This document shows positions 42,697-52,249 of a stretch of DNA of 64,000 bases, one piece after another. How positions within the stretch are numbered: the first letter of the stretch is position 1; each line of letters opens with the position of its first letter. The notes below the pieces were generated by a model, which saw only the letters and a program-made list of their open reading frames with translations, did not search any database and had not been told where the DNA came from. The position numbers were made by a program, and so were the translations under genes. The stretch lies in NCBI GenBank assembly GCA_039090855.1, contig CM077025.1, positions 94,406,489 through 94,470,488 on the forward strand. Direction: 5' to 3'. This stretch comes from Macrothele yani (lineage: Eukaryota; Arthropoda; Arachnida; Araneae; Macrothelidae).

Positions 42697-42880
42697 TATA
42701 ACAATAATAAAACTCGTTCTAAAATGATGTCTTCGCAAGAATAAACTAAAATATTGAGAAACATTTAATGCACATTTTTAAATCGCTTAGGAAGATATTT
42801 ACCGCAAACAGAAATTTTCTTGTCTAAATAGAATGACACTACTTATTTATTTTTCCAGTGGGTATCGAATAAATGATATA

Positions 42881-43056
42881 CAATAGATTCCAATTAATTG
42901 AGAGACAACAGGACTTAGAACACTTTGGTTCAATTAAGCGGCTGCCCCAAATGCGCGAATCTGTATTCCAAAGAGATAATTTAGGATGTTCTTCGAGAAT
43001 TGTCCCAAATAAACGGGTGCCCCAATTAACCGATGACCTAGTTAACCGCAATCTGC
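42881..43056. mobile_element. pogo-like MITE (176 bp), inverted relative to the previous
   Basis: CAATAGATTCCAATTAATTG at the left, inverse GCAGATTGCGGTTAACTAGG at the right, TA flanks. The interior GGATGTTCTTCGAGAATTGT is the reverse complement of the neighbour's. Two copies of near-identical length within 400 bp in opposite orientation. Confidence 0.6.
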
Positions 43057-43435
43057 TATATAATAATTACTTATAAAACCATTTTTTTTTATTTTAAGGA
43101 AATATAAAGAAAATCCTTCTTACTGGATCATTAGATGAAATGTAGTAGTGGAAAAATTTTACATTTATGTGAAAAAGCATTGGGTTACAGAATTCGGAAT
43201 TGCTAATATCTGACTTTCCCAATTTTTCCAACAAATATGAGCTCCCTGATTTCGCAACAAAGTAAGAGGTGTGATAAAAAAAAGTATCCAGACTGGTTGC
43301 ATAAATTCCGAATCGTACGACTCAGCAGGAAGCAGTTTGGCACAGGCTGATCTTGGAACCTACTACGCATGTGCCACGTCTCCCCTCTTCGTCTGGGTTT
43401 TTTTTTACAGCAGTGCTTTGTTCGTATCTGTGTGT

Positions 43436-43645
43436 GATGATCAACGAATTTGCATGAGATGTTGCCAAAAATTGATCAACGAATTTGCATGAGATGTTGC
43501 CAAAAATTGATCAACGAATTTGCATGAGATGTTGCCAAAAACTTAGAGAAGCTTGCAAAGACACATACAGAAAGTCTATGGGGAGGATTGTATGTGTCGT
43601 GCACCAGTTTTGAGTGGTACAAACGTATTAGAGATTGTCGTGATC
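43436..43645 (+). pseudogene. mariner transposase N-terminal fragment with 35-bp triplication
   Basis: DDQRICMRCCQKLI is the start of a mariner-type DNA-binding domain. The continuation after the triplication (a LEKLAKTHTESLWGGLYVS-like run in shifting frames, then FEWYKRIRDCRD) matches the HTH and W-RF segment. Only about 60 codons remain before a SINE. Confidence 0.6.
43439..43543 (+). repeat. 35-bp direct repeat, three copies
   Basis: GATCAACGAATTTGCATGAG plus ATGTTGCCAAAAATT, beginning at 43439, 43474 and 43509. The first two are identical; the third differs at the last bases. It duplicates mariner coding sequence. Confidence 0.97.
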
Positions 43646-43646
43646 C

Positions 43647-43866
43647 GTCCCGGTGGCGCAGTGGTCTAAGCGCTGGCTTATGACCATTTATCCGAGAACG
43701 GTCAAGGTTCGAATCCCGATGAGGCATGGATGTGGTGTTTGTCTTACGACACTGGCTCGCCCCCCTCTCTCCGTGTCTCCCTTCCCTCGGACCAGTGGCC
43801 ATCAATTAAAGACGCGCGACTGCTTATAGTCCATTGAGTTGCTCAGGTGATCATTAAACCTTCAAA
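43647..43866 (+). mobile_element. SINE family 1
   Basis: GTCCCGGTGGCGCAGTGGTC head, box B GGTTCGAATCCC, body with a CCTCTCTCCGTGTCTCCC variation, tail GGTGATCATTAAACCTTC plus A-rich end. I could not define a target duplication. Confidence 0.88.
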
Positions 43867-43873
43867 AAAAACA

Positions 43874-46052
43874 AAAACAAGATACGCTTTCTAACATACC
43901 AAAAATCATTACTCAAGTTATGAGGATAATGGTTGTAGAGTAAATCTCACTCCTATGACCTAACCTTTGACCCCATTTCGATTATTTAAACAGAACCAGT
44001 AAAGTATACTTCGGGAACAAAATTATAAAGTTTTGTCTCAATCGAAGCATTTTTTACATAAGTTATAACGCATAAGGGCGATGGAATGCATCCCGATCCG
44101 ATGTCCTGACCTTTGACCCCATTTCGTCCATTTTCAACAGGGTTCGTCTCCAGGTGGTCCCCTACCACATACTAAACTTTCATCGAAATCGAACAATGTT
44201 TACGTAAGTTATGACGCATAAGTGCAATGGAATGCATCCCGCTCCTATGTCCTGACCTTTAACCCCACTTCAACCATTTTCAATAGGGTTCATCCCCAGG
44301 TGGTACACTACGACATACTAAAATTTCATTGAAATCGAATCGTATTTACGCACGTTATGATGCATTAAGGCAATGGAATGAAATCCCGCTCCTATGTCCT
44401 GATGTTTGACTCGTCCCCAGGTAGTCCCCTACCACATACTAATATTTCATCGAAATCGAACCATTTTTACGTGAGTTATCGTGCGGACAGAAAGACGAAG
44501 CTGGAGCATATACGCTTCTTCAACCTATGGTTGGAAAGCGTAAAAAAAGAAAAACAAATTAGTAAAGTAATGCAATGCATTGATTATAATACGCTTTCCA
44601 AGATACCAGAAACCATTACTCATGTTATGAGGATAATCACTGTGGAATAAATCTCAGTCCTGTGCCGTGACCTTTGATCCCATTTCGATGATATTCTACA
44701 GAACTGGTTCAGTACACCTCCGAAATAACATGATAAAGTTTTGTCGCAATGGAAGCATTTTTACGTAAGTTATGATGCATAAGGGCTATGGAATGGAACC
44801 CGCTCCTGTGACCTAATCTTTGACCTCACTTCGTCTATTTTCAATAGGATTCGTTGACCCCATTTCGCCCATTTTATACGCAGGCTCCTACAACATACTA
44901 ACATTTCATCCAAATCGAAGAATTTTTACGTAAGTTATGACGCATTATGGCGATGGAAGTGATTCCGCTCCTATGTCCTGACCTTTGACCTCATTTCGCC
45001 CATTTTCAATAGGGTTTGTCTCCAGGTGGTCCCCTACCATATACTAAAATTTAATCGAAATCGAACCTTTTTACGTTAGTTATGACGCATAAGAGCAGTG
45101 GAATGGATCGCGCTCCTATGTCCTAATCTTTGACCCCATTTCGTTCACTTTCAATAGGGTTCCTTCCCAGGTGATCCCCTTCCACATACTAAAGGTTCAT
45201 CGAAATCGAACGATATGAACGATATTTACACGAGTTATCGTGCGGCCGGATATACGCACACAACGCGTGATGTAATGAGGCAGATGGCGTGACCGCGTGC
45301 CAAAATCTCAAGCGCGAGATTGTGACGTCATAAGATTATAAGCATGGGCAACATGAATGGGACGACGCCATGACAGTAAAACCGTGGTAATTCGGGGTGG
45401 TTATTTAACCCACTCAACAAAATGTCCTAAAATCTAGATCAAGCTAAATCGATTTCTAGTACCAGAAAACGGTAGGTTAACGACTTTCATGAAAATCCTT
45501 AGAGCCATTTTCAAAATAAAATGTACATACATACAAGAATTGATCCTTTAATAGTATGGGCGATGGAATGGATCCCGTTTCTATTTCCTGACCTTTGACC
45601 CCATTTCGTCCATTTTCAACAGGGTTCGTCCCCAGGTGGTCCCCTACCACATACTATAATTTCATCGAAATCGAACCATTTTTACGCACGTTATGATGCA
45701 TAAGGGCAATGGAATGCATCCCGCTTATATGTCCTGACCTTTGATCCCACTTCATCCATTTTCAGTAGGGTTCCTTCCAAGGTGGTCCCCTACGACATAC
45801 TAAAATTTCATCGACATCGAACCATATTGACGCAAGTTATGACGCATAAAGGCAATGGAATGGATCCCGCTCCTATGTCTTGAACTTTAACCTCATTACG
45901 TCCATTTTCAATAGGTTTGACCCCATGTGGTCCCCTACCACATATTAAAATCTCATCGGAATCGAACCATTTTTACGCGAGTTATCGTCCCGACAGGCGG
46001 ACGGACAAAACTGAAGCATATACGCTTCTTCAACCTTTGGTTGGAAAGCGTA
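43874..46052 (-). repeat. ~145-bp repeat family with CCTGACCTTTGACCCC motif, orientation B
   Basis: About twelve units of roughly 141-152 bp. Each has CTACCACATACTAAAATTTC, ATCGAAATCGAACCATTTTT, ACGTAAGTTATGACGCATAA and CCTGACCTTTGACCCC. Motif positions include about 44105, 44257, 44398, 44976, 45120, 45590, 45735 and 45878. Two blocks end in an identical terminus (ATACGCTTCTTCAACC.TTGGTTGGAAAGCG at about 44508 and 46020). They are separated by unrelated DNA at about 45,245-45,540. This looks like two or more copies of an element carrying internal tandem units. Confidence 0.8.
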
Positions 46053-46099
46053 AAAAATAGGATGGTCGGAAAGTGTTGAGAGTTATGAAGAACGTTCTG

Positions 46100-46640
46100 G
46101 GTAGCCCGCAACCAGCATAAGTGGGAACAATTCTGGGTGGCCCGCAACCAGCAAAAGTGGGAACAATGTCGAACTTGTGCACAGAGCTATGCGGGAAAAT
46201 CGCCGAATCATTATTTGTGAGTTATTTGAAGATTTCAACATTAGTTTCGGTTCAGTTAAGTCAATTCTTACGGACGAATCGGATGTGAGACGCGTCTCAG
46301 CAAAATGTCTGCCAAAATTGTTCTCAGCTGAGCAAAAAGAGGCCCGTGAAAATGATGCCCGTGTTTGAGCTGCAAGTGGCGTCACTGAGTGCATCGAAAC
46401 CGACGAAAACTTTCTAAAAATTGTCTTAACTGGTGACGAATCGTGGGCTCATAGGTATGAACCCGAAACTAAGACCCAGCGAACAATAGGTCTTAGTTTC
46501 GTCTTCGCATCGCGGTGGAAACACATCGGAATGCACCAATTTGGAGAAAGTAACGTGCTTTCGGCGTAGTGGGAAATGGTGCACGTACGCAGACACCCGA
46601 ATGACTCGAATGCTGCATTGGACAGCAAGCCGCGGCAACT
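46100..46640 (+). pseudogene. mariner transposase fragment
   Basis: 46177-46368 reads MRENRRIIICELFEDFNISF, GSVKSILTDESDVRRVSAKC and LPKLFSAEQKEARE. This is the second helix-turn-helix and linker typical of mariner. Then NFLKIVLTGDESWAHRYEPE follows with frame changes, giving the first catalytic Asp. A 13-bp inverted repeat (CGAAACTAAGACC at 46464 and its inverse at 46489) sits in the catalytic region, and similarity ends shortly after. A duplicated CCCGCAACCAGCA(T/A)AAGTGG segment precedes the gene (46108 and 46141). The C-terminus with the other two Asp residues is missing. Confidence 0.75.
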
Positions 46641-46837
46641 GCATAATCCATAACGGAAGGCATTCGATGGCGTACATAGTCAGCGACAGTCATCCCTTAT
46701 AGAAGTTGCTTTTGAATCGCAGACTGGATGAGACATCTTAGCGCTCTTGCAATCCATGGCGACGACTGCCAGTCTTCTCAGCAAATCGCCGCTCAAGGTT
46801 GCAGGCAGGGCGAATGGAACTATGTCATGCTCAGCGA

Positions 46838-49800
46838 CTAATATCACTTCCATCTCAGCGACGAATATAACTTCCATCTCAGCGACAAATATACCTTCCA
46901 TCTCAGCGACGAATATCCCTTCCATCTCAGCGACGAATATCCCTTCCATCTCAGCGACGAATATCCCTTCCATCTCAGCGACGAATATACCTTCCATCTC
47001 AGCGACGAATATACCTTCCATCTCAGCGACGAATATCACTTCCATCTCAGCGACGAATATACCTTCCACCTCAGCGACGAATATCCCTTCCATCTCAGCT
47101 ACGAATATCCCTTCCATCTCAGTGACGAATATACCTTATATCTCAGCGGTGACTATTCCTTCCATCTCAGTGACAAATATCCCTTCCATCTCAGCGACGA
47201 ATATCCCTTCCATCTCAGTGACGAATATCCCTTCCATCTAAGCGACGAATATCCCTTCCATCTCAGCGACGAATATCCCTTTCATCTCAGCGACTAATAT
47301 CACTTCCATCTCAGCGACGAATATCCCTTCCATCTCAGCGACGAATATCCCTTTCATCTCAGCGACGAATATCACTTCCATCTCAGCGACTAATATACTT
47401 TCCACCTCAGCGACGAATATCTCTTCCATCTCAGCGACGAATATCCCTTCCATCTCAGTGACGAACATCCCTTCCATCTCAGCGACGAATATCCCTTCCA
47501 TCTCAGTGATGAATATCCCTTCCATCTCACCGACGAATATCCATTCCATCTCAGTGACGAATATCACTTCCATTTCAGTGCCGCATATCCATTCCGTCTC
47601 AGCGATGAGTATCCCTTTCATCTCAGCGACGAATATCCCTTCCATCTCAGCGGCGACTATTCCTTCCATCTCAGTGACGAATATCCCTTCCATCTCAGTG
47701 ACGAATATCCCTTCCACCTCAGCGACGAATATCCCTTCCATCTCAGGGACGAATATCCCTTCCATCTCAGTGACGAATATCCCTTCCATCTCAGCGACGA
47801 ATATCCCTTCCATCTCAGTGACGAATATCCCTTCCATCTCAGCGACGAATATCCATTCCATCTCAGTGACGAATATCCCTTCCATTTCAGTGCCGCATAT
47901 CCATTCCATCTCAGCGATAAGTATCCCTTTTATCTCAGCGACGAATATCCCTTCCATCTCAGCGGCGACTATTCCTTCCATCTCAGTGACGAATATCCCT
48001 TCAATCTCAGCGACGAATATCCCTTCCAACTAAGTGACGAATATCCCTTCCATCTCTGCGACGAATATCCCTTCCATCTCAGCGACGAATATCCCTTCCA
48101 TCTCAGCGACGAATATCCCTTCCATCTCAGCGACGAATATACCTTCCATCTCAGCGACGAATATACCTTCCATCTCAGCGACGAATATCACTTCCATCTC
48201 AGCGACGAATATACCTTCCACCTCAGCGACGAATATCCCTTCCATCTCAGCTACGAATATCCCTTCCATCTCAGTGACGAATATACCTTATATCTCAGCG
48301 GTGACTATTCCTTCCATCTCAGTGACAAATATCCCTTCCATCTCAGCGACGAATATCCCTTCCATCTCAGTGACGAATATCCCTTCCATCTAAGCGACGA
48401 ATATCCCTTCCATCTCAGCGACGAATATCCCTTTCATCTCAGCGACTAATATCACTTCCATCTCAGCGACGAATATCCCTTCCATCTCAGCGACGAATAT
48501 CCCTTACATCTCAGCGACGAATATCACTTTCATCTCAGCGTCTAATATACTTTCCACCTCAGCGACGAATATCTCTTCCATCTCAGCGACAAATATCCCT
48601 TCCATCTCAGTGACGAATATCCCTTCCATCTCAGCGACGAATATCCCTTCCATCTCAGTGATGAATATCCCTTCCATCTCACCGACGAATATCCATTCCA
48701 TCTCAGTGACGAATATCACTTCCATTTCAGTGCCGCATATCCATTCCGTCTCAGCGATGAGTATCCCTTTCATCTCAGCGACGAATATCCCTTCCATCTC
48801 AGCGGCGGCTATCCCTTCCATCTCAGTGACGAATATCCCTTCCATCTCAGCGACGAATATCCCTTCCATCTCAGTGATGAATATCTCTTCCATCTCACCG
48901 ACGAATATCCATTCCATCTCAGTGACGAATATCACTTCCATTTCAATGCCGCATATCCATTCCATCTCAGCGATGAGTATCCCTTTCATCTCAGCGACGA
49001 ATATCCCTTCCATCTCAGCGGCGACTATTCCTTCCATCTCAGTAACGAATATCCCTTCCATCTCAGTGACGAATATCCCTTCCATCTCAGTGACGAATAT
49101 CCCTTCCACCTCAGCGACGAATATCCCTTCCATCTCAGCGACGAATATCCCTTCCATCTCAGTGACGAATATCCCTTCCATCTCAGCGACGAATATCCCT
49201 TCCATCTCAGTGACGAATATCCCTTCCATCTCAGCGACGAATATCCATTCCATCTCAGTGACGAATATCCCTTCCATTTCAGTGCCGCATATCCATTCCA
49301 TCTCAGCGATAAGTATCCCTTTTATCTCAGCGACGAATATCCCTTCCATCTCAGCGGCGACTATTCCTTCCATCTCAGTGACGAATATCCCTTCAATCTC
49401 AGCGACGAATATCCCTTCCATCTAAGTGACGAATATCCCTTCCATCTCTGCGACGAATATCCCTTCCATCTCAGCGACGAATATCCCTTTCATCTCAGCG
49501 ACGAATATCACTTCCACCTCAGCGACGAATATACCTTCCACCTCAGCGACGAATATCTCTTCCATCTCAGCGACGAATATCCCTTCCATCTCAGTGACGA
49601 ATATCCCTTCCATCTCAGCGACGAATATCCCTTCCATCTCAGTGACGAACATCCCTTCCATCTCAGTGACGGATATCCCTTCCATCTCAGTGACGGATAT
49701 CCCTTCCATCTCAGCGACGAATATCCCTTCCATCTCAGTGACGAATATCCCTTCCATCTCAGCGACGAATATCCATTCCATGTCAGTGACGAATATCACT

Positions 49801-51046
49801 TCCATTTCAGTGCCGCATATCCATTCCATCTCAGCGATGAGTATCCCTTTCATCTCAGCGACGAATATCCCTTCCATCTCAGCGACGAATATCCCTTCCA
49901 TCTCAGCGACGAATATCCCTTCCATCTCAGTGACGAATATCCCTTCCATCTCAGCGACGAATATCCCTTCCATCTCAGTGACGAATATCCCTTCCATCTC
50001 AGTGACGGATATCCCTTCCATCTCAGCGACGAATATCCCTTCCATCTGAGTGACGAATATCCCTTCCATCTCAGCGACGAATATCCATTCCATGTCAGTG
50101 ACGAATATCCCTTCCATTTCAGTGCCGCATATCCATTCCATCTCAGCGATGAGTATCCCTTTCATCTCAGCGACGAATATCCCTTCCATCTCAGCGGCGA
50201 CTATTCCTTCCATCTCAGTGACGAATACCCCTTCCATCTCAGTGACGAATATCCCTTCCATCTCTGCGACGAATATCCCTTCCATCTCAGCGACGAATAT
50301 CCCTTTCATCTCAGCGACAAATATCACTTCCATCTCAGCGACGAATATACCTTCCACCTCAGCGACAAATATCCCTTCCATCTCAGCGACGAATATCCCT
50401 TCCATCTCAGTGCCGAATATCCCTTCCATCTCAGCGACGAATATCCCTTCCATCTCAGTGACGAACATCCCTTCCATCTCAGCGACGAATATCCATTCCA
50501 TCTCAGCGACGAATATCCCTTCCATCTCAGCGGCGACTATTCCTTCCATCTCAGTGACGAATATCCCTTCCATATCAGTGACGAATATACCTTTCATCTC
50601 AGCGATGAATATCCCTTCCATCTCAGCAACGAATATCCCTTTCATCTCCGCGTCGAATATCCCTTCCATCTCAGAGACGAATATCCCTTTCATCACAGCG
50701 ACGAATATCCCTTCCATCTCAGCGACGAATATCCCTTCCATCTCAGTGACGAATATCCCTCCCATTTCAGTGCCGAATATCCCTTCCATCTCAGCGATGA
50801 GTATGCCTTTCAACTCAGCGACGGATATCACATTCATCTCAGCAACGAACATCCCTTCCATCTCAGTGACGAATATCCCTTCCATCTCAGTGACGAATAT
50901 CCCTTCCATCTCAGTGACGAATATCCCTTTCATCTCAGCGATGAATATCCCTTCCATCTCAGCAACGAATATCCCTTTCATCTCCGCGTCGAATATCCCT
51001 TCCATCTCAGTGACGAATATCCCTTCCATCTCAGCACCGACGATCT
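46838..51046. repeat. 24-bp minisatellite, about 175 copies, with higher-order structure
   Basis: Unit ATCCCTTCCATCTCAGCGAC plus GAAT. Because 24 is divisible by three and the unit lacks stops in one frame per strand, both strands are open for long distances: NIPSISAT on plus and MEGIFVAE on minus (up to 535 residues). Variants (GTGCCGCATATCCATTCC, GCGGCGACTATTCC) recur at fixed spacing. Blocks repeat at 1,152 bp (48 units; for example 47241 to 48393 and 47458 to 48610). The second block has an extra 240 bp (10 units), so 48034 recurs at 49426 (1,392 bp). No signal peptide, promoter or non-repeat termini support a protein. Confidence 0.97.
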
Positions 51047-51049
51047 ACG

Positions 51050-51655
51050 ATTTACAGTCAGAAATCGATGTGCTCCAGCCTCTGCCTGGTTTCAGGGTGG
51101 GGGCTATCAGTTTCAACAGCACCTCGTACGCATAGAGAGCAATTTGCACCACGATACGCCAAGGTGTTGCAACCCGTTTTATTGCCGTATCTCCGTAGTA
51201 TCCCTGACGCCCAATTTCAAAAAGATGGCACCAGATCCCACACTAGCAAAATCAGAAGCGAGTTTCTACAACGTATCCAAGTGCTGCCCTCGTCCGTGCG
51301 ATTTATTCTCTCCTCTAAACGACGTGGAATAAATTCGCAGACGATTGAATTCCCCTGAACGTCACTCTTGTATTGTCGATAAATTGCAGACACAAATCAA
51401 CGACGCATGGTCAGCGAAACCTAAGAATATCATTCAAATATTTCCCCCGCCTTTCTGCCGATCACATAGCACAGTATGGCGGTTATACGACCTACCCACT
51501 GAGGCCATATTGTGCTGTTCCCTCGCCCATCGCATTCATATAATCCTTCAGGAACCAAATCAATTCTTTCCTACGTACTTGTCCACATGCGTGGTAAGTG
51601 TCACTCGTTTCGTGCATTTTTTCATGGTGTGATATTTTTTATTTCGAGCAGTGTA
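51050..51655 (+). pseudogene. Tc1-like transposase C-terminal remnant
   Basis: Following the array, fragments read YAKVLQPVLLPYLRSIPDAQ and FQKDGTRSHTSKIRSEFLQR, which align with the second catalytic block (FQQDNARPHTA-type; here DG.RSHT). LQVLPSSVRFILSS is a degraded WPA.SPDLSPIE segment after a frame change. The array therefore appears to lie upstream of, or within, a Tc1-like gene. The N-terminal half was not found on the other side of the array. No intact catalytic Glu. Confidence 0.6.
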
Positions 51656-51659
51656 TCTA

Positions 51660-52136
51660 ATTGACCTTTACTAGAATTCCGTGTCCAATATTTCTCCTGG
51701 CACATTTTCACTCAATTATATTTGTTAAATATAACTCGGAACAGTAGTTTTGCCAATTGTTTCTCCTCCTCTGACGTTTTTTTTAGTGTCGTGTAAAGAC
51801 ATTGGGCTGAAGTGCTGCCAGAAGAATAAATAATACAATAGATTAAATAAACATCTTTTATCCAGTAATATATTTCATATTTTTTGGTACAGATGAAATG
51901 TCCGCTTTCAGCAGATTGAAATTTTGTAGTTCCCCAGTGGAATGGTGTCGTACAGCAAAGCCATTTGAAATACGTCACAAGGTTACTATAAGCTCAGTAG
52001 ACAAACCATTACAGATAACTGTGATGGGCAGTTGACATGGGCATCTCCCGCGCAGAGTTGAACAGAACCGAACCAAACACAGGCGATGAATAGGCGGACA
52101 GCAGGGCTTCCCAAAAGTGTATCCCAGTCGACGAAC
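51660..52136. other. unassigned spacer
   Basis: No domain or terminus recognised before the Tc1-like start at 52137. Confidence 0.35.
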
Positions 52137-52229
52137 ATGGGTGAGCGTCGTAATCTGAGCGACTTTGATCGTGGACGCATTGTCACCGCAAGAGAGAAAG
52201 TCATTCTATTGCCCAACTGGTAAGGACTC
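52137..52229 (+). pseudogene. Tc1-like transposase N-terminal stub
   Basis: ATG at 52137 opens MGERRNLSDFDRGRIVTARE, the first lines of the Tc1 helix-turn-helix domain, then KVILLPNW-stop where the repeat begins. Its catalytic continuation lies beyond the array at 55,020. Confidence 0.75.
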
Positions 52230-52249
52230 TAAGATTCTCGGGGCAAACG

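Noticed and set aside
5484..43866. tRNA genes at the GGTTCGAATCC / GTGGCGCAGTGG sites
   Set aside because: Each site is followed by the conserved SINE body and tail and lacks a closing acceptor stem; they are SINE heads.
46680..51135. Long open frames (up to 535 residues) of MEGIFVAE or TNIPSISA repeats as real proteins
   Set aside because: The 24-bp period divides by three and the unit has no stop in one frame on each strand, so long ORFs follow automatically. There is no signal peptide, unique terminus or promoter, and both strands are equally open.
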